Assembly (NCBI GenBank): GCA_016278265.1
Contig: JADQCE010000002.1
Coordinates: 806,001 to 870,000 of the forward strand
Origin: Halothiobacillus sp.
GTDB lineage: Bacteria; Pseudomonadota; Gammaproteobacteria; Halothiobacillales; Halothiobacillaceae
DNA length: 64,000 nucleotides
Direction of reading: 5' to 3'
Shown here: piece after piece, positions 55,692-64,000 of the stretch
Layout: each line of letters opens with the position of its first letter
How positions within the stretch are numbered: the first letter of the stretch is position 1
The notes under the pieces: model-generated
The model's input: only the letters and a program-made list of their open reading frames with translations
The model's database searches: none
Told to the model about the DNA's origin: nothing
Translations under genes and position numbers: made by a program

Positions 55692-57578
55692 ATGGCCGCG
55701 GAACTCTGGGAAATACGCGATTTCATTGCCGAGGTGCCGGCCTTCGCCGAGCTGCCCGCGGCGGTGCTCGATGCCTTGCCGCGTCGGCTGACGGTGCGCT
55801 ACCTGCGCCGCGGTCGTCCCTTCCCGCCCCCCGATGCCGAGCCCGGTCTGTGGATCGTGCGCAGTGGCGCACTGGCCGTACGTGAGCCCGATGGCCGGCT
55901 GCGTGAGAAACTCGGCGAGACCGACCTGTATCTTCATGCCCCTGATGCGGCCGAACCCGATACCCGCGCGGACGACGATGTCGGCACCGCTGCCGTGGCC
56001 GTAATCGAGGACAGCCTGCTTTACCAGTTGCCGTTGCCGGCGTTCGAGGCACTGGTCGAGGCCCACCCGGCATTCGCGTGGCGCTTCGAGCGCACGCGTC
56101 GCCAGCGCCTCGAACGCGCCCTGAGCGAGCTGGGCCAAGGTGGTCGTCCGGAAGCGCTGATGGCCGCGTCGGTGCAATCGCTGCTGCGACGTGAACCGAT
56201 CACCGCCACGCCGGACACCGCCATTCGCCGCGGCGCTGCGATCATGACCGAGGCACAGGTCTCGGCACTGTTGTTGCTCGAGGGCGGGCAACTGGTGGGG
56301 CTGGTCACCGACCGCGACCTGCGTCGGCGCTGCCTTGCCGCGGGCGTCTCGGTCGAGGCGCCACTGCGCGAGATCATGACCGACACCCTGATCACGGTCG
56401 CGCCGACGGGCTCGGCCTTCGAGGCCTCGCTGCTGTTCTCGCGGCACAATATCCATCACCTGCCGGTCGTCGCCGAAGACGGCGCGTTGGTGGGCATCCT
56501 GTCGACCTCCGACCTGTTGCGTCACCAGGGCACGCACTCGATCCACTTAGTGCGTGACGCGATGGCGGCCCCGGACGTCGAGGCGATCGCGCGGGTGGGG
56601 TCGCGCCTGCCGGATCTGGAGGCGCAGCTGGTCGCCATCGGTGCGGAGGCCGAGCCGCTGGGCGAGGCGATGGTCACGGTCACCGATGCCATGACGCGTC
56701 GGCTCACCGAGCTGGCCGAGCAGGCGTTGGGGCCGGCGCCGATTGCCTGGGCCTGGGCGGCGCTGGGCAGCCAGGGTCGGCGGGAGCAGACGGCATTCAC
56801 CGACCAGGACAACGCCCTGATCCTTGATGATGCCTTCGAGCCGGAGCAGCACGGCGAGTGGTTCGAGCGCTTTGCCCGTTTTGTCACTGATGCTCTGGCC
56901 GCGGCCGGGCTGGAGCCCTGTCCGGGCGGCACCATGGCGACCACGCCCGACTGGCGCCAGCCCCTGGGCGGTTGGCAGGCGCAGTTTCGCGACTGGATCG
57001 AGCAGCCCGAGCCGCACTCGGTGATGCTGGCGACCAATTTCTTCGACATGCGGGTGGTCGCCGGCCGCGAGTCGCTGCTCGACGCGCTTTGGGACAAGGT
57101 GCGTCCGGCGGCGCGCGAGAACACCATCTTCCAGCGGTGCCTGGCCAACAACGCGCTGGCCATCCGCATGCCGCTGGGCTTTTTCCGCCGGTTGGTGGTG
57201 GTGAACGACGAGCAACACGACGATCGGCTCGACCTCAAGCGCTATGGCTTGATGCCGATCGCCGATCTCGCCCGCCTGCACGCGGTCAGCCTGGGGTTAC
57301 CGGAACTGCATACCGTCCGTCGCCTAGAGGCGGCGGCGCGTGCCGGTGGGCTATCGAGTCAGGCCGCGGCCGGGCTGGCGGATGCCTGGCGGCTGTTCTA
57401 CGTGCTGCGTGCCCGCCACCAGGCGCGTCAGGTGCGCCGGGGTGAGCCACTCGACAACCGGCTCGACCCGGAACAGCTCTCCGGGCTGGAGCGCGATCAC
57501 CTGCGCGACGCCTTCCGGGTGGTCGACGATCACCAGCGCTGGGTGCGCGCCCACTTCGACGTCAGCGGCACCCGCTGA
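55692..57578 (+). CDS. cNMP-type/CBS/DUF294 nucleotidyltransferase-like protein
   Basis: A 628-aa cytoplasmic protein. Residues about 10-140 resemble a cyclic-nucleotide-binding fold (FAELPAAVLDALPRRLTVRY), about 165-285 are two CBS domains (IMTEAQVSALLLLEGGQLVG and IMTDTLITVAPTGSAFEASL), and about 320-460 are a DUF294 nucleotidyltransferase domain with GSQGRREQTAFTDQDNALIL, whose GS and D-x-D residues fit a polymerase-beta fold. A DUF294_C helical part ends it. AGGAGG precedes the ATG. Function unproven; nucleotide-controlled adenylylation of a partner is a reasonable guess. One base separates it from the exonuclease gene. Confidence 0.82.
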   Translation: MAAELWEIRDFIAEVPAFAELPAAVLDALPRRLTVRYLRRGRPFPPPDAEPGLWIVRSGALAVREPDGRLREKLGETDLYLHAPDAAEPDTRADDDVGTAAVAVIEDSLLYQLPLPAFEALVEAHPAFAWRFERTRRQRLERALSELGQGGRPEALMAASVQSLLRREPITATPDTAIRRGAAIMTEAQVSALLLLEGGQLVGLVTDRDLRRRCLAAGVSVEAPLREIMTDTLITVAPTGSAFEASLLFSRHNIHHLPVVAEDGALVGILSTSDLLRHQGTHSIHLVRDAMAAPDVEAIARVGSRLPDLEAQLVAIGAEAEPLGEAMVTVTDAMTRRLTELAEQALGPAPIAWAWAALGSQGRREQTAFTDQDNALILDDAFEPEQHGEWFERFARFVTDALAAAGLEPCPGGTMATTPDWRQPLGGWQAQFRDWIEQPEPHSVMLATNFFDMRVVAGRESLLDALWDKVRPAARENTIFQRCLANNALAIRMPLGFFRRLVVVNDEQHDDRLDLKRYGLMPIADLARLHAVSLGLPELHTVRRLEAAARAGGLSSQAAAGLADAWRLFYVLRARHQARQVRRGEPLDNRLDPEQLSGLERDHLRDAFRVVDDHQRWVRAHFDVSGTR

Positions 57579-57579
57579 G

Positions 57580-58299
57580 ATGGCGCGGCTCCGGCTGTCC
57601 TGGTTTCCGCACGGCACCTGGCTCGCGATGCGCCGGCGCTATCACCGTCGGCGCGTGGCCGACGGATCGCCCTTGGCGGACTTTCTCGACAGCCCCGTGG
57701 CGGACCTGGATGCCGACTGGCGTGAAGGCCAGTTCCTGGTGCTCGACTTCGAGACCACCGGGCTCGATCCGGGGCAGGATCGCCTGCTGAGCGTGGGATG
57801 GGTGGTGATGCACGGCCCGACCATCGATCTGGCCACGGCCGAGCACGAGCTGATCAACCCGATGATCGGTATCCCCGAGCAGAGCGCGGTGATCCATTGC
57901 ATTACCGACGATGCCGCCGCCGAAGGCTTGCCGGAGCGCGAGGCGCTGGGTCTGGTACTCAAGGCACTGACCGGGCGTGTCCTGGTGGCGCATAACGCCC
58001 GTTTCGAGATCGCGTTTCTCAATGCCGCCTGTCGGCGACATTTCGGGGCGGGATTGGCCATTCCGGTGATCGACACCCTGCAGCTTGCCCGACAGGGCTT
58101 CGAACGCCGCCACCTGCATCACGGCCCGGGCGAACTGCGCCTGGACGCCCTGCGTGGCCGCTACCACCTGCCGCGCTACCACGCCCACCACGCCCTGATC
58201 GACGCGTTGGCGACCGCCGAGCTGCACTCGGCGCTGTGCCAGGACCGGGTCTCGCCCAAGGGGCGATTGCCGGTGCGGCGGTTGTTGTCGGTGCTGTGA
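57580..58299 (+). CDS. DnaQ-like DEDDh 3'-5' exonuclease
   Basis: A 239-aa exonuclease of the DNA polymerase III epsilon family. Exo I is VLDFETTGLDPG (about 50), Exo II is LVAHNARFEIAFLNA (about 132) and Exo III is HALIDALATAEL (about 203), giving D-E-D-D with histidine. The N-terminal ~40 residues are basic. It starts one base after the DUF294 gene, an arrangement common in proteobacteria. It is too divergent from DnaQ to be the replicative proofreader. Confidence 0.87.
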   Translation: MARLRLSWFPHGTWLAMRRRYHRRRVADGSPLADFLDSPVADLDADWREGQFLVLDFETTGLDPGQDRLLSVGWVVMHGPTIDLATAEHELINPMIGIPEQSAVIHCITDDAAAEGLPEREALGLVLKALTGRVLVAHNARFEIAFLNAACRRHFGAGLAIPVIDTLQLARQGFERRHLHHGPGELRLDALRGRYHLPRYHAHHALIDALATAELHSALCQDRVSPKGRLPVRRLLSVL

Positions 58300-58389
58300 C
58301 CCCTTGGCCGGCAGTCGGGCCAAAGCGGTGTGCGTAGAACCACGGTGACCTGTTAGAGGGCGTCTGCATCAACCAAGGAGGGTAGGTTC

Positions 58390-58836
58390 ATGAGTTACAG
58401 CGACTTGCGTCGCGGCCGATGGTCGGAGCCCGGGCGAGAATATCTGGTAACGGCCGTCACCCATGGGCGGCGACCAATCTTCCATGACTGGCAGTTGGCC
58501 CGTTTGCTGACCACCACCTTCCGTGAATGCGACGCGGCTCAATGTGCCGACTGGCTTACCTGGGTAATCATGCCCGATCACTTTCATGCTCTGCTCAGAC
58601 TGCGGCAATCGGGTCTTGCGGAGGTCATGCAACGGGTGCGCGGCGCCAGTGCCCGACGGATCAACAGGCAGATGGTGAGACACGGCCGGCTTTGGCAACC
58701 GAACTACCACGATCATGCCTTGCGTGCGGATCAAGAGCGACGCGAGGTGGCGCGCTACATTGTTGTTAACCCCGTACGCGCGGGCTTGGTAGACAGAATC
58801 GGTGATTACCCTCACTGGGATGCTGTCTGGCTTTGA
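58390..58836 (+). CDS. REP-associated tyrosine transposase (RAYT, IS200-like Y1)
   Basis: A 148-aa single-strand transposase of the Y1 family. The HUH pair is in WVIMPDHFHALLRL (about 61), and the catalytic tyrosine is in REVARYIVVNPVRAGLVDR (about 119). GGAGG lies 7 bases before the ATG. A perfect inverted pair of REP palindromes starts 4 bp after the stop, as is usual for RAYT genes, which mobilise or maintain REP sequences. The gene is full length and looks functional. Confidence 0.9.
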   Translation: MSYSDLRRGRWSEPGREYLVTAVTHGRRPIFHDWQLARLLTTTFRECDAAQCADWLTWVIMPDHFHALLRLRQSGLAEVMQRVRGASARRINRQMVRHGRLWQPNYHDHALRADQERREVARYIVVNPVRAGLVDRIGDYPHWDAVWL

Positions 58837-58839
58837 GGG

Positions 58840-58911
58840 TGTCGGGCTGAAGCCCGACCTACGGTTTCGGTAGACCGCCCCTGCCCCGGTAGGTCGGGCT
58901 TCAGCCCGACA
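58840..58911. repeat. Perfectly inverted REP pair next to RAYT
   Basis: At 58840-58862 TGTCGGGCTGAAGCCCGACC plus TAC, and at 58889-58911 its exact reverse complement, separated by 26 bp. The core TCGGGCTTCAGCCCGA is the TTGGACTTCAGTCCAA core of the 24.3- and 30.6-kb pairs with compensating changes. Confidence 0.88.
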
Positions 58912-58950
58912 GCCCGCGCGCCGGGAAAATCGCGCAATCGCTCACGGGGC

Positions 58951-61900
58951 TCAGGCGGCCGACTGGGCCGGCATCACCCGCTGGTTGATGCTCTCGCGCA
59001 GGGAGAGCAGGGCGGGGATGACGAACAGCACCAGCAGGGTGGAGTAGCCCAGGCCGAAGGCGATCGAGGTGGCCATCGGGATCAGGAATTGGGCCTGCAG
59101 GGAGGTCTCGAACAGCAGCGGGGTGAGCCCGCCGATGGTGGTGAGCGAGGTCAGCATCACCGCGCGCAGACGCTGCACGGCCGCCTGTTCCAGCGCTTCG
59201 TCCACCGACAGCCCGGCGGCGAGCTGGTCGCGGTAGAAGGCGACCAGGATGATGGCGTTGTTGACCACGATCCCCGACAGGCCGAACAGGCCGAACAGCG
59301 ACAGGATGGTCAGCTCGATGCCCATCGCCCAGTGGCCAAAGATCGCCCCGACCAGCCCGAGCGGGATCACCGTGAGCACGATCAGCGGCATCGTCCAGGC
59401 GGAGAACACCCACACCAGCACGACGTACATCAACGCCAGGCCCAGGTAGAGACCGAACGTCATGTCCGCCATGGTCTCGCGCTGGTCGGCCTGGCGTCCC
59501 TCGAAGCTGTACCCGATGCCATGGCGGCTGGCCAGTTCCGGCAGGGTCCCGCGCTCGAGTGAGGCGCGCAGGTTCTCGGCATTGGTCAATTCGCGGTTGA
59601 TCTCGGCGGAGACCTCCACGGCGCGCACCCCTTCGGCATGGCGGATGGCCTCGAAGCCGCGCTGTGAGCCGAGATCGACCACCTGCCGAACCGGCACGAA
59701 GTTGCCGTCGTCGGTGCGGATGCTCAGGTCGTTGAGCGATCCGATCCGGCGGCGTTCGGCGCGTGGCAACAACACGCGCACCTCCACCTCGTCCGGGCCG
59801 GACTGGAAGATCTGGCTGAGCGCGCCGTTGTAGGCCGCGCGCAGCTGGTTGCCGACATCGCTGGTGGTCAGGCCCAGTGCCCGGCCCTGGGCATTGACCG
59901 AAAAGGTGATCTGTTGGCGGCCATAGGGCAGGTCGTCGCTGACGTCGACCACGCCCGGGACCCCCTTGAGGGTCTCGGCCAGCGAGACGGCCGCGGCCTT
60001 GAGATCGTCGGTAGTCCCGCCCTTGAGGCGTACGGTCAGGTCGGCACCGGGTGGTCCGCCCTGGCGTGAGCTGATCGAGAAATTCTCCATGCCCGGCGGC
60101 ACGCGGGTGTTCTCCCGCCAGGTGCGAATGAACTCGGCGTTGCGGGTGCTGCGGGCGTCCGGCTCGACCAGTTCGATCAGCATCGAGCCGAGCTGGTCGC
60201 CCTGGGCGCCGCTTTCGGCCCCGATGGTGCCGCCCAGGCGGGTGATCGCGGCCTGGACCAGCGTCTCGCCCAGTTCCTCTTCGGTCTCGTTGAGGCTGCG
60301 TTCCAGCTCGGCCATGAACCCGGCCATGCGCTCGCGGTCGGTGCCGGCGACGAAGGTGGCGTTGGCGTAGACGATCTGTGACTCGGGGGTCGGGAAGAAG
60401 GTAAAGCCCAGCCGGCCGCCGGCGAGCAGGCCGACGGCCAGGATCACGGTGGCCACGGCGGTCGCCAACGTCACGCCGCGGTTGCCGATCGCGAAGCGCA
60501 CGGCGGGTCGGAAGTGGCGCTGACGGAAGTGGTCGAACCGGCGATCGAACCCGGCGCGGAAACGAGCCATGCGGCCGGGTTGGCGTTGGGCGAGCTGGTC
60601 GTCGCGGTGTCGACCGCTGAACGCGCCGCGCAGGTGGCCGGGCAACACCAGGAAGGCCTCCACCAGCGAGGCGCCGATCACGCAGATCATCACCACCGGG
60701 ATGTCGCGCAGGATCTGGCCGATGGTGCCGCCGACCACCAGCAACGGCATGAACGCGGCGATGGTGGTCAGCGATGAGGCCATGACCGGCCAGAACATCC
60801 GCCGGGCGGCCCCCTGCGAGGCGAGCAGGGGCGCCTCGCCGTGGCGGAAGTGCGCATCGGCGTCTTCGCCGACCACGATGGCATCGTCGACGATGACGCC
60901 CAGGGCCATGATCAGGGCGAACAGCGAGATCATGTTGATCGACCCGCCGATCAGCCACAGGATCGCCAGCGCGGCAAGAAATGCCGCCGGGATGCCGGCC
61001 GCCACCCAGAAGGCCACCCGCCCGGGCAGGAACAGGTACAAGAGCACCAAGACCAGGATCAGGCCACCCGCCCCGTTGGTGACCAGCAGGTTGATCCGGT
61101 CGCGGATCAGCTGCCAGGACTGGTCATAGGCCTTGAGGTGCAAGCCGGGCGGCAGGGTCGGGCGGGTCTCGTCGACCCATTGCTGCAGGGCGCGCGCCGA
61201 CTCGAGGCTGTCACCGTGTTCGGCGCGCTGCAGCACCAGTTCGGCCGCCGACATGCCATCAAAGCGCATCAGCAGTGAATCCCGGCGCGGCTCCTGCAGG
61301 ATGTGGGCGATCTGGTCGAGGTCGAGCCGGGCCTGCGGACTGCTGATCACCGACAGGTTGCCGAATTCCAGTGGGCGGCGGCGTTGCTCGACGGCGCGCA
61401 GTTCACGACCGCCATCGGCGCTGCCGAACTCGCCCGCCGGCACGTCGCGCGACAGGGCATTGATGGTTTCGGACAGTTGCGGCAGCGATTGCCCCAACGC
61501 CACCAGCGAGGCCGAGGGCACCTCGATGGCAATCTGTTGTTCGGGGATGCCGTTGACGGTGACGCGGTCGATGCCCCGGTCGATCAGCTCGCGTTCGAAG
61601 CGATCGACCCACTGGCGCAGCGCACTAGGGTCGACGTCGCCGTAGACCAGCAGGCGCGCGACCGGATCGAATTTGGGTGCCCGGCTGATCTGCGGATTCT
61701 CCGCGTCGGCCGGGAAGTTGCGGAAGGTGTCGACCTGCTCGCGCACATCGTTGAGCGCGAGTACCGGGTCGGTCCCCTGCAGGAATTCCAGCGTGATGGT
61801 GGAGATGCCCTGCGCCGAGGTGGAGGTCATGGTGTCCACGTCCGGCACGGCGCGCAGGCGCTCCTCGAGCGGGTTGGTGATGCCGCGCTCGACGTCCTCG

Positions 61901-62085
61901 GCCGAGGCACCGGTCCAGACCACCGAAACGTTCACGATGTCGACCGCGAAGTTGGGGAAGAACTGGATGTTCATCCGCGAGATGGCGAACAGCCCGCCGA
62001 GGATCATCAGCAGCATCACCAGGTGCGCGGCCACCCGGTGACGGGCAAAGCGCTCCAGGATGCCCTGCGGTTGCCCGTCGGTCAT
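58951..62085 (-). CDS. RND-family efflux transporter (AcrB-like)
   Basis: A 1044-aa inner-membrane pump with 12 helices and two large periplasmic domains. N-terminus RHRVAAHLVMLLMILGGLFA, then INIQFFPNF-type start of the porter domain (seen as RMNIQFFPNFAVDIVNVSV). Helix 4 carries GVIVDDAIVVGED (about residue 410) with paired aspartates of the proton relay. Sequence is nearer to the broad hydrophobe exporter group than to metal exporters. Adaptor gene overlaps its start by 4 bases (TGATG-type junction). No outer-membrane partner is seen. Confidence 0.9.
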   Translation of the reverse strand: MTDGQPQGILERFARHRVAAHLVMLLMILGGLFAISRMNIQFFPNFAVDIVNVSVVWTGASAEDVERGITNPLEERLRAVPDVDTMTSTSAQGISTITLEFLQGTDPVLALNDVREQVDTFRNFPADAENPQISRAPKFDPVARLLVYGDVDPSALRQWVDRFERELIDRGIDRVTVNGIPEQQIAIEVPSASLVALGQSLPQLSETINALSRDVPAGEFGSADGGRELRAVEQRRRPLEFGNLSVISSPQARLDLDQIAHILQEPRRDSLLMRFDGMSAAELVLQRAEHGDSLESARALQQWVDETRPTLPPGLHLKAYDQSWQLIRDRINLLVTNGAGGLILVLVLLYLFLPGRVAFWVAAGIPAAFLAALAILWLIGGSINMISLFALIMALGVIVDDAIVVGEDADAHFRHGEAPLLASQGAARRMFWPVMASSLTTIAAFMPLLVVGGTIGQILRDIPVVMICVIGASLVEAFLVLPGHLRGAFSGRHRDDQLAQRQPGRMARFRAGFDRRFDHFRQRHFRPAVRFAIGNRGVTLATAVATVILAVGLLAGGRLGFTFFPTPESQIVYANATFVAGTDRERMAGFMAELERSLNETEEELGETLVQAAITRLGGTIGAESGAQGDQLGSMLIELVEPDARSTRNAEFIRTWRENTRVPPGMENFSISSRQGGPPGADLTVRLKGGTTDDLKAAAVSLAETLKGVPGVVDVSDDLPYGRQQITFSVNAQGRALGLTTSDVGNQLRAAYNGALSQIFQSGPDEVEVRVLLPRAERRRIGSLNDLSIRTDDGNFVPVRQVVDLGSQRGFEAIRHAEGVRAVEVSAEINRELTNAENLRASLERGTLPELASRHGIGYSFEGRQADQRETMADMTFGLYLGLALMYVVLVWVFSAWTMPLIVLTVIPLGLVGAIFGHWAMGIELTILSLFGLFGLSGIVVNNAIILVAFYRDQLAAGLSVDEALEQAAVQRLRAVMLTSLTTIGGLTPLLFETSLQAQFLIPMATSIAFGLGYSTLLVLFVIPALLSLRESINQRVMPAQSAA

Positions 62086-63401
62086 TCCGTGGCCTCGGTG
62101 CTGCCGGTGTCATTCGATTCGGATTCATCGGCCTCCCAGCGCACCTTCAGGCCGTCGACGGCGTTGGGCAGCTGCGTGGTGGCCAGGCGGTCGCCCAGCG
62201 ACAGCGACGGGGCGCGCACGAGCAGGGTGCCGTGGTCGCCGGTGGTGTCATCGCCGCGGTATTCGCCCAGCCGCTCGACCTGCACGCGTTGCAGTCGCTC
62301 CTCGTGAATGCGGTAGACGTGATCGTTGCCGTAGAGCGCGCTGTGGGGGATCGCGACGGCCTCATCGATGGCGGGCATCTCGAGTTCGATGGTGTGCACC
62401 TGGCCGGTGCGCAGTGAATCGTTGGGGTCGACGAAGCGGAACAGCCCGGTGGCCCCCTGACCGCTCGCCTCGGCGGCGATGCGTTCGAGTTCAAGTGCTG
62501 CGTCGGTGTCGACTGTCCGGGCCTGGGGCGGATTGCCGGCGCGCAGGGCCTCGAGCATGGCCGCGACCCGCGTGGAGGGAATCAGGGCGCGCAACTCGAA
62601 GCCGCTCCACGGGTAGAAGCTCAACAAGGTGGCATTGGCGCCGACCTGGGCCCCCGGCGTGACCTCGACGTTGCCGACCAGGCCGTCGGCGGGGGCCTCG
62701 ACGCGGGCGCGCTCCAGGTCTCGTTCGGCCGCCAACACGTCCGCCTCGGCGGCGTCACGTCGGGCCTCGAGCCCGGCGATACGGGCATCGAATGTCGACA
62801 AGCGCTCGCGCCGGGTATTTAGTGCCAGTCGGGCCTGGCTGAGGGTGTCTCGGGCGGTGTCGACGTCGGCTTGCGAGGTAAGGTTGCGACCCTGGAGGTT
62901 GCGAGTCCGCGACAGGGCGGTCTCGGCGTTCTCGACGATTTGCTGTTCGAGGGCCAGCGCCTGTCGATCGGATTCGTGTTGCGCGCGCACCTCGCGGATC
63001 TGCGCCTCAAGATCGGCGAGATTGGCCTTGGCGCGTGACAGGGCCGGCTCGAAATCCCGGCGATCGAGTTCGACCAAACGGGTGCCTTCGGTGACCGACT
63101 GGCCATCCTCGACCGGTACGGCGGCGACGCGCGCGGATAGGGGGGCATTGATCGATAAGCGATCGGGGTTGGCGACCTCGCCGTATAGGGTCAGCACGGG
63201 GTGTCGTGTGGCCGGCTCGACCTGCATGGTCTCGACCAGCCACGCGCGCTCCTCTGGCGTGGGCTGGGGCGCGTCGGGGCGACTGGCCTTGAGGGCGAGA
63301 AAGGCCGCGATGGCGATGGCGAGGATCAGCAGGGGAAGCAGGAAACGAAACAGCCAGTGCCGCTGTCGGGGGGAGCGTGTCGGGGTATCGGATGGCTGCA
63401 T
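62082..63401 (-). CDS. RND periplasmic adaptor (membrane-fusion protein)
   Basis: A 439-aa HlyD/AcrA-like adaptor. One N-terminal membrane anchor (about residues 18-40, LFRFLLPLLILAIAIAAFLA), a coiled-coil hairpin (about 110-225, ARAQ/EQQ heptads), flanking lipoyl halves (RLVELDRRDFEPALSRA and EAPADGLVGNVEVTPGAQVG), and a barrel domain. It connects the pump downstream to an outer-membrane channel. The ATG at 63401 gives the expected short cytoplasmic start; the longer frame adds 26 residues without reason. Confidence 0.87.
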   Translation of the reverse strand: MQPSDTPTRSPRQRHWLFRFLLPLLILAIAIAAFLALKASRPDAPQPTPEERAWLVETMQVEPATRHPVLTLYGEVANPDRLSINAPLSARVAAVPVEDGQSVTEGTRLVELDRRDFEPALSRAKANLADLEAQIREVRAQHESDRQALALEQQIVENAETALSRTRNLQGRNLTSQADVDTARDTLSQARLALNTRRERLSTFDARIAGLEARRDAAEADVLAAERDLERARVEAPADGLVGNVEVTPGAQVGANATLLSFYPWSGFELRALIPSTRVAAMLEALRAGNPPQARTVDTDAALELERIAAEASGQGATGLFRFVDPNDSLRTGQVHTIELEMPAIDEAVAIPHSALYGNDHVYRIHEERLQRVQVERLGEYRGDDTTGDHGTLLVRAPSLSLGDRLATTQLPNAVDGLKVRWEADESESNDTGSTEATE

Positions 63402-63551
63402 GGTGTTCCGCTGGTCCTTCGCGCCGGCAACTGGACGGGGTGATCGGGTGGCAATCACTGAATCGAGCGCCCGAAGCATAGCAAATTGCCTCGGGGTTTG
63501 CGCCGATCGGCTAATGACGGATCAGTAAAACTAATCCGTCATGCAGTGTCC

Positions 63552-64000
63552 TTACGACTTGCCCAGCATGGCACGGATCGCCGTCATCGCCTCGGCGGCG
63601 GTCGCCCGGTTTTCCTCGTCGCTTTTCTGAACGCCAATGCCTTCCCAGCGGAGCAGGTCGGCTTCGACCTCCTCGAGAAAGCGGCTGGGCCGCACGTCGC
63701 GCCATTGCCCGTAACGTCGCCGCCGTCGCGTCAGCGTGAAGGTCAGGCTGCGCTGGGCGCGGGTAATGCCGACGAAGCACAGGCGGCGCTCTTCGGCGAG
63801 GCGCTCCTCTTCCTGGCAGTCGTGGTGGGGCAGAAGGTCTTCCTCCATGCCCGTGAGATAGACATGCGGGAACTCCAGGCCCTTGGCGGCGTGCAGGGTA
63901 AGCAGGCGCACGGCGTTGTCGTCCTGGTCGCGGGTCTTTTGCTCGAGGATGCCCAGCAGGCTCATCTTCTGCACCAGCTCGGATAGCGAAAGCGACTCAC
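63552..64000 (-). CDS. rep: ATP-dependent DNA helicase Rep, C-terminal part
   Basis: The frame enters from the right edge and ends at 63552; about 149 codons are visible. Superfamily 1 helicase motifs V and VI are present: VRLLTLHAAKGLEFPHVYLT and EERRLCFVGITRAQRSL. The end PSRFLEEVEADLLRWEG fits Rep rather than UvrD. Rep moves 3' to 5' on single strands and clears blocks ahead of the replisome. The 150 bp between it and the adaptor gene contain no gene. Confidence 0.85.
   Translation of the reverse strand, partial: ESLSLSELVQKMSLLGILEQKTRDQDDNAVRLLTLHAAKGLEFPHVYLTGMEEDLLPHHDCQEEERLAEERRLCFVGITRAQRSLTFTLTRRRRRYGQWRDVRPSRFLEEVEADLLRWEGIGVQKSDEENRATAAEAMTAIRAMLGKS

Overview
The window is a stretch of bacterial chromosome with high GC and dense coding, from a proteobacterium that is most likely a gammaproteobacterium: it has darP/yjgA, truD, quinone-type pyrD, class Ia nrdAB with tandem ATP-cones, and rep. 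A periplasmic DsrE-family protein, a periplasmic rhodanese and a BCCT compatible-solute transporter would fit a halotolerant sulfur oxidiser (Halothiobacillus/Guyparkeria or Thioalkalivibrio type). That placement is inference; no rRNA or tRNA gene was seen.

Core left part (1-23.2 kb): moeB; a minus-strand pair of GT4 glycosyltransferase (broken by a 5-bp duplication) and glycogen-debranching enzyme; pyrD; an ArnT-like glycosyltransferase; a DsrE protein; pyrC-truD; tspO; darP-ugd; a periplasmic rhodanese; a two-gene sensory unit (solute-binding lipoprotein overlapping a PhnD-PAS-GGDEF protein); a large PAS-GGDEF-EAL protein; and a BCCT transporter.

Repeat-rich accessory part (23.2-32.7 kb): mosaic intergenic repeats, including two identical 218-bp copies and REP-type palindrome pairs. 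They separate small units: a 48-aa membrane protein, a zinc metallopeptidase plus ATP-grasp pair, a Na/Ca exchanger plus MscS channel pair, and a low-GC pair of unknown membrane proteins.

Mobile element (32,729-49,796, 17,068 bp): a Tn7-like transposon. The transposition module tnsA-tnsB-tnsC/tniB-tniQ lies at the right end. The cargo is a heavy-metal resistance block: a czcI-like gene, czcC, czcB, czcA, a P-II-like gene, two cation transporters and an ACR3/BASS-type arsenic-resistance-like transporter. Both ends begin TGTGAA and carry three related ~20-bp sites each. The element lies 13 bp after the nrdB stop codon, and the terminator that probably belonged to nrdB now lies beyond the far end. 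The 3' end of nrdB therefore looks like the attachment site.

Right core part (49.8-64 kb): nrdB-nrdA with DnaA-box and NrdR-box-like sites upstream; a UDP-glucuronate 4-epimerase-like gene; a cNMP/CBS/DUF294 protein with a DnaQ-like exonuclease; a RAYT transposase next to a perfect REP pair; an RND efflux pump with its adaptor; and the 3' part of rep, which runs off the window.
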